A stretch of DNA of 64,000 nucleotides from Phoenix dactylifera. Its lineage: Eukaryota > Streptophyta > Magnoliopsida > Arecales > Arecaceae. The notes beneath the pieces were generated by a model. The model did no database searches. It saw only the letters and a list, made by a program, of their open reading frames with translations, and was not told the DNA's origin. Position numbers and translations under genes: made by a program. The stretch is from assembly GCF_009389715.1 (NCBI RefSeq), contig NW_024068216.1:33501-97500 (forward strand). The letters are read 5' to 3'. Within the stretch, counting starts at the first letter, position 1. Each line of letters starts with the position of its first letter. This document shows, piece after piece, positions 12,601 to 23,560 of the stretch.

Positions 12601-14153
12601 TTTTGCTGGCCGCCTTGAGTATACAACCAACCTTGATTGATAGAATAAAGGTTGCCCAGCAGTCTGATGAGCACATTTGTCAGCTCAAGGATGAAGTGGA
12701 GAAAGGGTTGCGACCCGAACTCCAAATGCACCCAGATGGCACTCTAAGGTTTGGCCACCGACTGTGTGTACCGGCAAATGTTGACCTAAAAAGGGAAATC
12801 ATGGAAGAAGCCCACCAATCCCGTTTCTCTATTCATCCAGGCAGTACTAAAATGTACCGGGACCTTCGGGAACATTACTGGTGGAAGGGGATGAAGAGAG
12901 AAATAGCTGAGTTTGTGGCCCGATGCTTGACCTGTCAGCTAGTAAAAGCAGAGCACCAGAGGCCAGCAGGGTTGCTGGAACCAATAGAAATTCCTGAATG
13001 GAAGTGGGAGCACATCACGATGGACTTTGTTACAGGACTCCCCAAAACGGTGAGAAAGAATGATGCAGTGTGGGTGATTGTTGATCGCCTTACAAAATCA
13101 GCTCATTTTCTGCCATTCAGAATTGGTACTCCTTTAGACAAGCTGACCCAATTATACATCGATGAGATTGTACGCCTGCACGGAGTACCAGTGAGCATCA
13201 TTTCTGATCGTGACCCCCGATTCGTGTCCAGATTCTGGGAAAGCTTTCAGAAGGCCATGGGTACCGGACTGAGGCTCAGTACAGCATACCACCCCCAGAC
13301 TGACGGCCAGTCAGAGCGGACAATCCAAACTCTGGAAGACATGCTGAGGGCTTGCACTGTGGACCTAGGTGGAAACTGGGATAGTCACATACCACTGGTG
13401 GAATTTGCTTATAACAATAGCTACCATTCCAGTATCCAGATGGCCCCATACGAAGCTCTCTATGGGAGAAGATGCCGATCCCCCTTACACTGGGATGACG
13501 TCGGGGAGCGGAAAATGCTAGGACCCGAACTGGTCCAGCACACCAGAGACAAGGTACTACTAATTAAGCAAAGGCTTCAGGCTGCCCAGGATAGACAGAA
13601 AAGATGGGCTGACAGAGGAAGAAGGGCCTCGGAATTTTTGGAGGGGAACTTTGTCTTCCTAAAAATTTCACCATCAAAGGGTATTACCCGATTCGGAAGA
13701 CACGGCAAATTAAGTCCTCGCTACATTGGCCCATTTGAGGTTCTTGCTAGAATAGGCAAAGTTGCCTACAAATTGGCCCTACCTTCAGAGCTATCAGGCG
13801 TACACAACGTCTTTCACGTCTCCTTGTTACGGAGGTACGTCCCGGATCCCAGCCATGTGGTACCACATGAACCTCTGCAATTAAATAAAGATTTAACCTA
13901 TGAGGAGGCTCCCCTGTGCATCATAGACAGAAAAGAGCAAATCCTCCGAAGGCGCACCATTCCCTACGTTAAAGTCCAGTGGACCAACCACACTGAAAGG
14001 GAAGCTACCTGGGAATTGGAGGAAGAGATGCGACAACGCTACCCTCAGCTCTTCGAGAACCAAGGTATGTTTGATTTCGAGGACGAAATTTATTTAAGGG
14101 GGGAAGAATGTAATGTCCGGGCCCACAACCTACTAGGCCCAATAGAAAAATAG
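9660..14153 (+). CDS. Gag-Pol polyprotein of the chromovirus (intact)
   Basis: A single uninterrupted frame of 1497 codons. In order: a Gag domain (about residues 50-235); a CCHC zinc knuckle ([14 protein letters not shown], 285-298); an aspartic protease with FDSGSTHSF (Asp at 353); a reverse transcriptase with the FIDD active site (689-692); RNase H beginning at YSDAS (about 838); an integrase with an HHCC region and a DD35E triad (Asp1122, Asp1183, Glu1219 by my count); and a chromodomain-like tail (about 1431-1465, [20 protein letters not shown]). It supplies particle, processing, copying and integration functions. The start is the first ATG after the primer-binding site. The last 15 codons run into the 3' LTR (from 14109), so the stop codon is supplied by the LTR. 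No frameshift or nonsense change was seen. Confidence 0.96.
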   Translation: MDDDRRPPSPEPSERSVSPDTPRSAAGQAGLAGVYQLMAQVLQQQQMMQLAAMPSADSCYERFRRLNPPTFEGGSDPMAAETWIREIEKMFRALHFPDEVTVRLATSMLTGNAEYWWTAMETAYAVDRLTWRDFKGMFYNQYFPDSVHLAKQNEFLTLTQTDQMSVLEYANKFNELGRFCPQFMEDERSKVNRFEQGLRYGIRSRISSHLFSSYKDVLDRALKVEADLIRSGREREDLKRTRSSGAPSSGAGGSKGAVPKKRQSRGCPTCGGNHRGTCMKKTGACYSCGQTGHIARNCPSRKKDEPRHTAPEDQRSRGNPRVFALTRQDASASDQVVTGTLLVNLIPALILFDSGSTHSFVSVSFSRQLHSTSEKLVEPWHVATPLQKTAIVDIKYKDCIIQIGEKELETNLLQLDMQDFDIILGMDWMSQYHAHIDCYHKRVVFRIPGEQEFFFQGDIPLQDAPTLHFISALKAGKAVRKGCMAYLACVMDTQKETKLEDIPVVRKYPDVFPEELPGLPPDREIEFTIDLAPGEGPVSKAPYRMAPAELRELKVQLQELLDKKFIQPSASPWGAPVLFVKKKDGSMRLCIDYRELNKITIKNKYPLPRIDDLFDQLQGAQVFSKIDLRSGYHQLKIKSEDVPKTAFRTRYGHYEFLVMPFGLTNAPAAFMDLMNRVFKQYLDQFVIVFIDDILIYSKSRKEHEDHLGVVLQILREKRLYAKLNKCEFWLDSVAFLGHIISKEGVSVDPKKIEAVVDWPRPTNAKEIRSFLGLAGYYRRFVEGFSKIATPLTQLTKKRAKFIWDGKCERSFQELKQRLVSAPILTLPSLTGEFTIYSDASKNGLGCVLMQDGKVVAYASRQLKPYEQNYPTHDLELAAVVFALKLWRHYLYGEHCDVYTDHKSLKYIFTQKELNMRQRRWLELLKDYDLSIKYHPGKANVVADALSRKSVISSAALLTTQPQIQKDLDEMQVEVVTQTTKILLAALSIQPTLIDRIKVAQQSDEHICQLKDEVEKGLRPELQMHPDGTLRFGHRLCVPANVDLKREIMEEAHQSRFSIHPGSTKMYRDLREHYWWKGMKREIAEFVARCLTCQLVKAEHQRPAGLLEPIEIPEWKWEHITMDFVTGLPKTVRKNDAVWVIVDRLTKSAHFLPFRIGTPLDKLTQLYIDEIVRLHGVPVSIISDRDPRFVSRFWESFQKAMGTGLRLSTAYHPQTDGQSERTIQTLEDMLRACTVDLGGNWDSHIPLVEFAYNNSYHSSIQMAPYEALYGRRCRSPLHWDDVGERKMLGPELVQHTRDKVLLIKQRLQAAQDRQKRWADRGRRASEFLEGNFVFLKISPSKGITRFGRHGKLSPRYIGPFEVLARIGKVAYKLALPSELSGVHNVFHVSLLRRYVPDPSHVVPHEPLQLNKDLTYEEAPLCIIDRKEQILRRRTIPYVKVQWTNHTEREATWELEEEMRQRYPQLFENQGMFDFEDEIYLRGEECNVRAHNLLGPIEK
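14096..14108 (+). other. Polypurine tract of the gypsy element
   Basis: AAGGGGGGAAGAA directly before the 3' LTR. It overlaps the gag-pol coding region. In this position it should prime plus-strand DNA synthesis. Confidence 0.9.
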
Positions 14154-15514
14154 GCCCAGTTAAGGGTTGGGCCCAAATTTTACTGTAGCCAGTATAATGA
14201 TTATTATAAAAAAAAAAAAAAAAAAAAAACGAAGGGATAAGACCGACAGGGAAGGGTGACCCCCACCCCTGCTGGCAGTCGATGCCGGCGCACCGGAGAC
14301 AGAGGGGGCGGCGGCCATTCCCGGAGAGGGGAGGCATGGAGCGGATGGGACCTCTCAGAGAGGGGGGTCTCATCTTCTAAACCACTATTTAAGTCCCTGC
14401 CGGCAACCCTAAGTCGGAGGCCCCCAAGAACACTGAAAGAGAGAGAGCCGAAGCCCTGGAGCCTAAGGCGGAAGAGCCCTGAAGCTCCAAGAGGAAGGAG
14501 GGACTACGAGGGGGAGGAACGGCCCAACGGTAACCAGCAAAAATCCAGGTAAGTGGCCCTTAGGTTAAATAATAAAGTTTTAGGGAGTGGAGATACCCCT
14601 CTGTAGGGTATTCTCCCCTCTGTTTCACTGATGAAACAGAGGGGAGGAGACTGGCACAGAGAGGAAGGAGACCAGCACGGGAGAGAAGAACAGGAGGAGG
14701 GCCGTGGGCCGGACCCACAGGCTGCGGGCCGGACCAACAGGCCGCGGGCCGGCCTGAGAACGGCCCAAGCCGAGCCCACGCCACCCGGGCCGAGCCCAGC
14801 CGGACTCGGCCTGCGGGTGACAGGCCCCGGCCGTGGCTGCCCTAGGGCTGAGGGGCAGCCAAGGGCCGCCGGGTCTGCCGTGCCGGCGACCAACGCGGCC
14901 TCAAGGCCGCCAGCCTCAGCCGAGCCCCACCTCTCCGCCGGCCGAGAGGTGGTGGCGAGACTCCCACAAAAAAAAAAAGAAAAAAAAAAAAAAAAGAGAA
15001 GAAAACGGAAGAGGAAGAAGAACAAGGAAAAGAAAAAAAAAAAAAAAAAAAGAAGAAGAAGAGGGGGATACTTACCGCGGACCACGGCCTTACCTCGCCG
15101 TGGTCGGAGCCGGAGAAGTTCTCCCGAAGGAGATCGGCCTCGATCCCACCTCCCGGCTCTTCTCGTCTCCTCCGGCACCACTTCGAAGGAGAGGGAAAGG
15201 GCCGGCCTCCCACCGTCGCCGCCCCGAAGGGGAAACACCACTCCGGGCTGGTAGATCTGGCCGGGGAGGGTTCGGTGAAGGTCGGAAGGAGGAGGAGGCG
15301 GTAGATCCGGCCGGCGGAGAAGAAGAAGGCCACAGATCTGGCCGGAGGAGAAGAAGGGGAGCCGGAGAAGAGGGCCGGAAGCATGGGCTTCGGTAGAGAC
15401 AAAGAAGGTGAAGAGGCGGAAGCCTCTGGAAGGGGGGAGAAAGAACCCGATAACGGGTTCGCGGGTCGGATCCGAATCCGAACCCGCAACCCGTTAAGCC
15501 CAAAGAAAAAGAAA

Positions 15515-15546
<32 letters not shown>

Positions 15547-16921
15547 AAGGGAAAGGGTTTAGCCAAATTTGACTAAACCCGAGCCCAATCAAATTGGGCT
15601 AAGTCTGGACAAGCCAGACTATAAATTAAACCAAAATTAAAGCCCAATTTAAGCCAATGTAATTAATTTGGGGGCCAAATTGATCCCGGATTGACCCTGA
15701 CTCAGGCCCAAACGGGTCACAGTGACCCTAAACCCGAAATTAAACCCAATTAAGCTGGGAATTAAGCTTAGTGGCCAATCGGAAGGCCAATTAAGACTTA
15801 TGAGCCCAGCCAAGACCCCAATACAGAGGAATTAGGCTTGGGCTAAATTTCAGATAGAAAAGAAAATAATATATTGTTATTATGACATGATTGTAGGTGA
15901 CTTAGGACACGTCACCAGGACGCAGGAGACCTAGGAGAAAGGCGAATCACTGTAAGTAACCTGTTCTAATCCTATTATAGATCATGTCATGTTATTAATG
16001 TTTTCCTAAGCATTTATTTTAAGTACATATGTTTCATGCATGATATGTTACAATGCATAAGTAACTTGCATGATCCCAGAAGCTATGGCTATGTATGCAA
16101 CCTGATGATATTGATATTTTAATCATGCATGTAAGTTTATAAAGTCTTAGCTAGCCCCAGAGGCACTATAATGGGCTCAAAGATGCTACTGAGAATGACT
16201 GAGCCGCCAGTGGCTGAATAGTAACTGAGCTGCCCCGCCAGTGGCTGAATAGTAACTGAGCCTGCCCCGCCAGTGGCTGAATTGGAATTGGGCCTGCCCC
16301 GCCAGTGGCTGAATAGTAACTGAGCTGCCCCGCCAGTGGCTGAATAGTAACTGAGCTGGCCCCGCCAGTGGTCGAGTCTGACTTCGCAGTAGCATCCGAG
16401 AGAATGGACCACGGCATGTCGGGGCACGGTTTCATATGCATATTTTATGAAAATTTTGTGATTTGCACTACTGCTTTGTTTAAATTGCATACTTATTATG
16501 CCAGGATGATTATTAGATAAACATGCATGTCAGCTTCTCAAAACCCTGATTTACATGTTTAGTCTATTGGTTGATCCGGTAGGATTATGCAGGATTACTT
16601 ACTGAGCCGTGTAGCTCACATCTGTTTATGTTTCGTTTTCTTTCAGATCCTCACCAGTGATCGCCATCAGACATGTTTTTATTTTGTTACAGAGCTTCGT
16701 ATTTTTGGAGAAGCTTATATACTTCTGTACATATGAATAGCCTAGAAGTTCTGTATTTTTGGTTTCAAACTTGAAGGTTGTACTGCAAAACTTTTAATAT
16801 ATATATATATAAGTTTGAATCCTTTTGGCTACCTGTTACCCCTGTATGAGGCTGCGTGCTACTGTAGGCGATAGTCGGCAATAGCACGGCCGTGTCACGG
16901 ATCCGGGTCCGGGGCGTGACA
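14109..16921 (+). repeat. 3' LTR of the gypsy element
   Basis: About 2.81 kb, nearly identical to 6688-9497. Clear differences are a G/A near 14674, a C/G in the GC-rich part (around 15165), a T/C near 15448, a G/A near 15863 and a C/T near 16419, plus poly-A length changes. It is followed by the target duplication TGGAG. Confidence 0.97.
16198..16375 (+). repeat. 30-bp minisatellite in the 3' LTR
   Basis: Same array as at 8774-8950, with the same diverged unit in the same position, as expected for LTR copies made in one round of reverse transcription. Confidence 0.95.
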
Positions 16922-16926
16922 TGGAG

Positions 16927-17980
16927 AAAGTCTAATTGGAGCATAAGATCGTTAGTTGGGAAGCCGATAGATGGGATCGATAGGTAGTTTGAAGAAAATT
17001 GGATCGGATTAGTGAAAGGGCTAGATGAGATAAACTCGAGTTAATCCATTCAGGTCTTGCATGGTTGATCTACAATTGGTCAACTAGAGATGGAATTAGA
17101 TGGAGACTATAGTGAATTAGGTTTGAAATAAATTGGGGTAGGTGAATTAGATCATAGTGAATGGATTACACTCTCTTAGATGGAGAGACAAATCGGAATT
17201 GTTGGGCTCCATCCATAGAAACCCTAGTGCCTTCTTTCTTCTAATAAAGGAGGCGGCATCCTGGGTTCCCATCATCCTCATCTTCACATGCCGCCAACAT
17301 TATTATCTATTAGAAGTAGAAAGCGATCTGCTAGGACTTTTATGGATAAAAAAGATTGCAGTCAGTTTGATAATACTCGAGTGACATTTTTTCTTCAGTC
17401 CGAACTAAGAAATCAATTAGAAATGATGCAAAATAGATGTTATTCTACCGTTCAAAGATTTCTATATGAGAAGTATGAATCGGAGTTTGAAGGGAAAGGA
17501 GACGTGGACTTGCAATAGATAGAGGAGGATTTATTTAATGACATAGTTTGGGCTGAAAGAGAGAAGAAGACTTGTAAGGTAAGTTCTTCTAGTAGCATTC
17601 CTTTGGTCATAGGTTGCAAGAGATCCAGTGCTAAGTAAAGTTCTGGAGGATAGGCATATGTTGATCGAAGAAGCTGAGACTAATAATTGTCTAGAATGGC
17701 TTCCCAAATGTTTAATTCAGCCAGGGTGAATGCATGGTTTGCGTAACAGATGCAACATGCCTTCATCCTAGCATAGCAGTAAGGAGGCAGCAAGATAACC
17801 ACATGACAGCTTACATAAACTGGTAAGATACGTAACAAAATTCACGACAATATATTTGAACTAAAAGAACGGAAAGTAAACAAAAATTGGAAATAATAGA
17901 TTTTCTTCTCAAGTTATCATTTATACTTACAAACCAACATCCTATTTTGGAATGAGTGCAGAACTAACCGCTCAGATAAT
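16927..17980. other. Intergenic stretch between the gypsy element and the NLR gene
   Basis: No supported gene. The short frames at 17157-17518 have no recognisable motif. The last few hundred bases would contain the 3' untranslated region of the NLR gene, which is transcribed towards them. Confidence 0.55.
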
Positions 17981-20900
17981 TCAACTCGAAGAACTATCAC
18001 CAATATCTCTTAAAGGAATATGCTGTATTTTAGGCCAATCAGCTCCATTTCTTCCGCAACAACGTTGCAAAAATGTGCATCCACTGATAGCTAGATATTT
18101 CAGGGAGTAAGGTAATCCTTCTGTCGGTAATGATGTGAGCATTGGAACATTGCAAATTTCCATATGATTAAGAGAGGGTAACAGATGCATTCGGGTTGGC
18201 AGGGATTTGAGATTGTCACAAAAATGAAGTCGAAATTCTTTTAGCGTTGCAGGCAGTCCCCCATCACCAAAGGATGATAGTTTTTGGCATGATGATATCT
18301 CTAAAAGTTCAAGAGAAGCAAGATCTTGCAAGGCCACTGACTTAAGCTTATCACATCCTTCAATCTTCAGTTCTCTAAGAACTTTCAAGTTATGAAGATA
18401 GCCTCTGGGTAGAGATTTAAGACGAGACAATTGAGAGACAGTCAGCGAGGACAGAGAGGTGAGCTGATGAATCCACCTGATTATTTCCCCAGTGCCTCCT
18501 TTTATCACCAACTCCTGAAGCAGTGGAAGCACTGGAAGAGACAACAGTTTCTGGCAGTTTCTCATCTCAAAATATTCAAGAGAACGTGGTAGGTGGGAAA
18601 GTTCTTTTATCTTGGGGCAATCTGAGATGACAAGTTTTTTGAGGCAAGCCATTTCACCCTGTATTACTTCATACCAACTCTCCAAGCTACGCATGTTTGC
18701 TATAAACAACATCTCAAGCAAGGGAAAACCCATAGTATTGCCATTACCGGGAACCACACGGCCCATGTATTGCACTTCAGGCAGCCCTTCTAAGTCGAGA
18801 TTTTTGAGCTGTGGCAGCTTTCCTACTAGAGGGAGGACTCCACATCTTCTGCAGTTGGAGAGCCTCAATGTGTCTAAATTTGAAAATGACTGATCCTGGA
18901 GCCAATCTGGAAATGATGTTCCATTGTAGTTATCTATCCATAAAGTTCTGATATTGGTGTGTGGATGGAGGGTTTTGATTACTTGTTCTCCACTTTCAGC
19001 CAGCGAGTTAGAGCAGGTGCTTTCACTCCATCTGAGCATCAGAAAGTCAATGTATTTTTTGTTCCTCAAATTTGCATCTGCAGCATCATCCACATTGACA
19101 ACATTTTCCAGTTTTGAGATGCATAGTTCTCCTCGGAGATCCAAGTCTTTTAACTGCCCCAAACCACATCCACTCTGTCCAGATACACTGAACCTTGACA
19201 ATGTTCGCAGAGAAGTTAATTGGCCAATCCCTGGTGGCATGGAAATCAAATCAATCCATCTATTTCTATGCTTATCCCAGTTCAGATGCAAACCCAGATG
19301 CCGAAGATTAACCAAGTTGCTCATGCCTTTGGGTAGTTCTAGAAGCTTGTTGCACTCACCAAGTTCTAGTACCTGCAGATTGTAAAGGTTACTGACAGAT
19401 TCTGGCAACCTCTCTATTTGTGTGCCATAAAGGTTGAGGAACCGCAGATGAATTAGATTTCCAATAGCATCTGGTAATGCAACTAATTCATTCTGTCTCA
19501 AATCTAAAGCACGTAAATGCTTCAAATTTCGAAACAGATGATTCGGAACCTGTTTTGTGGGCACACCATTTTCAGGATGCAATATAAATGCTCTTAAGCC
19601 TTGGTTCTCATAGATCTTCTGAAATGTGAAAGGATCCATATTCTGAAGGCATGACACCACATATCGAGAATTCTCTGATTCACCATGTACTGCGTTATTC
19701 TCACATCTCAAACATTCATGTTCAGAAACAGATTGTGCTAGCTCATGAATTAAGCCTGGCATTTTGTATTTCAGTTTTGATTGTTGGTTGCTGCTGCTAG
19801 ATATATGGAAAAATGACCTCCATAAGAGATGGTCAAAGTACTTACCGCCGATATTCTCCAATGACCTCGTTCCCTTAGGCTTAACAAGACCAACTGCGAT
19901 CCACAACTTGACTAATTCATCTCGATCAAATACATAACCATTGGGAAATATAGAACAGAAAGCAAAACACTGCTTCAGATGTAATGGCAAATGATCATAA
20001 CTCACCTTCAAAGTCAGTAGGATCTTGTAGGCATCATCATCTGGATCTGGCAGATCACTTAATACACTTCTCCACTCCTCTTCATCTGTCTTATTGTACA
20101 AGAGGCCGCTGATCGACCTGACTGCTAGAGGTGATCCCTGACACTTCTTCACTATCTTCCTACCGATCTCCACCAAGTTCCGGTGCCGATCCCAAGCTCC
20201 TCGCTCGAATGCTAGGTCCCGGAACAACGACCAGCAGTGCTCCTCCTCAAGACCATTCAAATGGATTGGAGGCAATGTGCGCATGTTCCTTGAGACCAAT
20301 TCGCTCCTAGTAGTTACCAAAACCCTGCTTCCATTTCCTCCAGCCATTAAAGGAGCTCGCAACATCTCCCAATAATATTGCTCCTCATTCCAAACACCAT
20401 CTAGCACCAATAAGAACTTCCTCCCACTCACCAGCTGCTGAAGCCTGCGCTGCAGCAGCTCCAAGTTCAAAGGTTCACATCTTTCTTCAGTCATTACCTC
20501 AATAATCTCTTTTGTAGTCTTCTTCACATCGAATCCTTGAGAAACACCAACCCAAAACTTCAAAGGGAAGAAATTTACCACTTCTTGATCATCAAAGGCA
20601 AGCCTAGCAAGCGTCGTCTTCCCGATTCCTCCGGCTCCGACTACTGAAACAACGGCAACGTCATCTCCCCCACCCGAGATCAACAACTGAACAATCTCCC
20701 TTTTCTTATCATCGATGCCAACGATTAACGGCTCACCTTGGAGAGAGCCCGCCACCGGAGGGAGGCGCTCTTCCCCAACCTGGGCTTTTCTCCTGTACTC
20801 GCCCTTCCTGAGATGGAGATTCTTCCAGTCCTCGGTAATTGCTGAGTACTTCTTCCAGATCTCGGCGACCTTTCGTGAAATCTTCCATCTCAGGAGCCAA

Positions 20901-21295
20901 ACTGGGTTGATGGAGAAGGAGTGCCAAGGCAGCTTTCTCTTCTGAGAAGCTTGCAGCTTGGAGACGTTGACCCAGGTCTCGATCTCGTCGAGGAGGTCCT
21001 CGGCGTCGAAGGCGATGTCTTTGAGCTCGGAGAGCCAGAGGCGGACGTGGCTGTCCTCGATGAAGCGGGTCTCCTCGGCGTCCTTGAGAAGGGCGTGGAT
21101 ACGGCGGACGGTGCGGCGGAGCTTGTCGAGGTCGGCCTCGACGTCGAGAAGGCGGGAGAGAGAGGAGAACGCCCAGCAGAGGCCGTCGACGCCTGCGCCG
21201 ACGACCTTCTCGGCGAGGGGGCCGACGAGGTTCGACAGCGATAGGAGCTCCCGCATTAACGTCCAGAGAGCCATCGGCGTTGCAGTCGCCGACAC
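17981..21295 (-). CDS. CC-NBS-LRR (CNL) disease-resistance-type protein, single exon
   Basis: A 1104-residue intracellular immune receptor of the NLR family. Residues about 20-125 form an Rx-type coiled coil with an EDVID-like stretch (LSELKDIAFDAEDLLDEIE). The NB-ARC domain follows, with the P-loop GAGGIGKTT (220-228), kinase-2 LLVLDGVW (295-302), RNBS-B GSRVLVTTR (322-330), a GLPL equivalent GSPLA (387-391) and RNBS-D CFAFCSIFP (443-451). Leucine-rich repeats run from about 560 to the end (LRALDLRQN, LRFLNLYGTQ). Two key motifs are unusual. The second Asp of kinase-2 (usually LDDVW) is Gly300, and the MHD motif reads MPG (512-514). The family uses the first for ATP hydrolysis and the second to hold the resting state. 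A second ATG at codon 8 is an alternative start. The frame is complete, so it is either a functional atypical NLR or an early pseudogene. Confidence 0.93.
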   Translation of the reverse strand: MSATATPMALWTLMRELLSLSNLVGPLAEKVVGAGVDGLCWAFSSLSRLLDVEADLDKLRRTVRRIHALLKDAEETRFIEDSHVRLWLSELKDIAFDAEDLLDEIETWVNVSKLQASQKRKLPWHSFSINPVWLLRWKISRKVAEIWKKYSAITEDWKNLHLRKGEYRRKAQVGEERLPPVAGSLQGEPLIVGIDDKKREIVQLLISGGGDDVAVVSVVGAGGIGKTTLARLAFDDQEVVNFFPLKFWVGVSQGFDVKKTTKEIIEVMTEERCEPLNLELLQRRLQQLVSGRKFLLVLDGVWNEEQYYWEMLRAPLMAGGNGSRVLVTTRSELVSRNMRTLPPIHLNGLEEEHCWSLFRDLAFERGAWDRHRNLVEIGRKIVKKCQGSPLAVRSISGLLYNKTDEEEWRSVLSDLPDPDDDAYKILLTLKVSYDHLPLHLKQCFAFCSIFPNGYVFDRDELVKLWIAVGLVKPKGTRSLENIGGKYFDHLLWRSFFHISSSSNQQSKLKYKMPGLIHELAQSVSEHECLRCENNAVHGESENSRYVVSCLQNMDPFTFQKIYENQGLRAFILHPENGVPTKQVPNHLFRNLKHLRALDLRQNELVALPDAIGNLIHLRFLNLYGTQIERLPESVSNLYNLQVLELGECNKLLELPKGMSNLVNLRHLGLHLNWDKHRNRWIDLISMPPGIGQLTSLRTLSRFSVSGQSGCGLGQLKDLDLRGELCISKLENVVNVDDAADANLRNKKYIDFLMLRWSESTCSNSLAESGEQVIKTLHPHTNIRTLWIDNYNGTSFPDWLQDQSFSNLDTLRLSNCRRCGVLPLVGKLPQLKNLDLEGLPEVQYMGRVVPGNGNTMGFPLLEMLFIANMRSLESWYEVIQGEMACLKKLVISDCPKIKELSHLPRSLEYFEMRNCQKLLSLPVLPLLQELVIKGGTGEIIRWIHQLTSLSSLTVSQLSRLKSLPRGYLHNLKVLRELKIEGCDKLKSVALQDLASLELLEISSCQKLSSFGDGGLPATLKEFRLHFCDNLKSLPTRMHLLPSLNHMEICNVPMLTSLPTEGLPYSLKYLAISGCTFLQRCCGRNGADWPKIQHIPLRDIGDSSSS

Positions 21296-23560
21296 GAGGA
21301 GGAGATCCGGCAGAAGCTTGACTTGGCCTTGGCGTCCGTTGACTTGGTGGATATGGCCGACGGCAACAAGAGGTTTGAGTCTGGCCTAAATCCGGGGCTT
21401 ATTTATTTTGCACTGGAAAAAAATCTAAGCTCGTGAAGTGACCACTTCAGGGCTTATTACGCCTACTCTTAAAGAGTCGCTCGGTGTTGGAGGCCCATAA
21501 GCGAAATCATGGTAGTTGCTGGGCTTTTTAGTCTTGCTCGGTGTTGTTTCCTTTCCTTTGTAAGCCTAGCATAATGAACAGCAGGAAGATGTACTTGGAA
21601 TTAGTTTGTCTGACCATGATAACAAAATTTCCAGTTATAGGACATTGAAATAAGATAAAAAAAGAAGGCCATTGTTCCCAAACCAAGTTGTCCAACTAAT
21701 TTATTTATTAAAAAAAGTGCGAAAATTCTGACCATTGAAACAATGCATGTTAAACTACAATGTAAAATACCAGAGAGAGAGAGAAAAATCATGTCATACG
21801 AAAACCATATCGGCGAACATGTAACCAGGAGTACTCGCTCTATAATGGGCAGGGACAGCTGAATCATGAAACAAGACCCCAGAATAATAGTTCAAAGAGA
21901 TATTGTCAGTGCTGCCTTAGAAACACAATCAAACATTAGTCAGCTAATAAAAAGATCAAAAGTAAAGATGAAAATATGGAGCCATTTGATTCATGATTTT
22001 CATTCATCATGCACGCCATACTTTGATTCATTGAGCTTGAGCAGAGACCACAAGGAATACAACTAATGGCATCTGACAGAATTATCAGTTCCTGAAGAAT
22101 GAGATTAATGAAAAAGCCAGTATTTATACAGACCAAATGAGTGGCCGGTGGCGTAGTGGCAACAAATTAAATGCATTCTCATGACCCAATTTGATAAAAA
22201 TTAAGAGATCTGAGCTCATAGTACCCCAACCTGCATTTCTACCCATAAGCTCAGGTCTAGTGCCATATGTAATAAGTAGAACCTTCAGCCGGAGAGAAAA
22301 TTCACAAATTTCAGCCTCTTCCTGACCATGTCTACAACTTAGTAGCCTGAATGAGGCGAAAGCAAATTCAGATTCAGAAAAAGTGAGGTAATGCTCCCAA
22401 CATAATTTTAGATATGGAAGTACCTAGGAAGAATCTTAGTTGAAAGTATTTCCATATACCATATCTAGCAAACCACGTCAGAATTATTTGTGAAAAGCGT
22501 ACACCATCATGAAGTCTACATCCTTTAAGTCATGTGGTAGTTATTAAAACATGATATGTGGAAGGAAAAAAGATACATGGTTTGAAAAATGGAAAAACAA
22601 TAAATGATACAAAGTTTGATAATACGAAGTTCAAAAATAAAATTCTGGATGGCGTAGGAAGTAGGATGCTGTAAGTTACTGCAATGGGTGAGGTGTTCTA
22701 GGCTGAACCTTGAGGCTATAATTCACCATCTGGTAAAGCTTAAGATAATGCAAACATATACACACGCATGCATGTGATAATACATTCCCCCTCTAAACCT
22801 TCACAAGTGAGATATATATGAACCCTTGTTGAGTCACTTTTGTGCTTTTGAATCTAATAGCTAGATGCTAAAAAATTTCCTAGGTCTTCAATCTTATCAT
22901 TTTGCTACTACATGAACAGAGTTGGAGAAGAAACAAGTAGCATATCGATCCACACCCAACACATTTACATAAGATGACAGGGTTGCAAGCATTATGGAAG
23001 TAATCACAGCGAAAGGAATGCAAGAAAGGCCACATGTACAATGCAATAAATATGCATAGAAACAATAATAGATCATAGAAACAGTTTGACAAGAAAGAAA
23101 AGCATTACATATTATCAGGCTTTTTATGAAAGAACTAGCAAACCAAAGAGTATGATGCAAGTAAATACTTATAGACAATGACAGAAAGTGGTATTCAGTC
23201 TTCATGTGCATGGCCTGCTCCTGAAACACCATATTGTTTGTGGTTTGAATAACATGTTGGTTATTAAAACACATGGGACAAGTGCTGCAATAGTTTATGC
23301 CGTGTCAGTAAGAAAAGGAAATGAAGCCAAAATTCTCAAAAAGATGCCTGGCTCATGGCATGTACCTTGCTTCAGCAATTTGGCATGAGATGACATTTTT
23401 GCTTCTCGGCCTTCGTGCAAGAGGGATGCAAGTAACTCAAGAATAGAGACCCCAGACAGACATCTAGCTTCCATGTACATACACCAAGCAAAGACAAAAA
23501 ACCTCTACGACCCCAAGTAAACTTCTTAGGACACGCAAAAGAGGCATGTTTGAGACTATA
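21296..23560. other. Upstream region of the NLR gene and intergenic DNA
   Basis: The first 120 bases are probably the NLR leader and promoter; an A/T-rich box (AAATAAATAA on the minus strand, about 21397-21410) could serve as TATA. Beyond that the sequence is AT-rich with no recognised gene. A single short candidate exon at 23366-23467 is listed separately. Confidence 0.5.
23366..23467 (-). other. Possible isolated exon of an unknown protein
   Basis: On the minus strand an open stretch that includes SILELLASLLHEGREAK is bounded by an AG acceptor-like site and a G-GTACAT donor-like site. Its amino-acid composition looks protein-like (amphipathic helix), but I do not recognise a family and no neighbouring exons were found. 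It may be chance. Confidence 0.2.

Larger units (their letters stand above)
6688..16921 (+). mobile_element. Complete Ty3/gypsy LTR retrotransposon, chromovirus (Tekay/Del-like)
   Basis: The element has two long terminal repeats (6688-9497 and 14109-16921), both starting TGTAATGTCC and ending CGTGACA. The 5-bp target duplication TGGAG is present on both sides (6683-6687 and 16922-16926). A primer-binding site, one long gag-pol frame and a polypurine tract lie between the LTRs in the expected order. By eye the LTRs differ by about five substitutions plus homopolymer-length changes in 2.8 kb, so the insertion is very recent. Long LTRs, a single gag-pol frame and a chromodomain-like C-terminus fit the Tekay/Del clade. 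The clade name is an inference. Confidence 0.97.

Noticed and set aside
18612-21389. Plus-strand frames overlapping the NLR gene
   Set aside because: Antisense shadows; the minus-strand frame has all NLR domains in order.
22141-22260. Possible SINE head (TGGCGTAGTGGC resembles a tRNA-type A box)
   Set aside because: No convincing B box, no A- or T-rich tail and no target duplication could be found.
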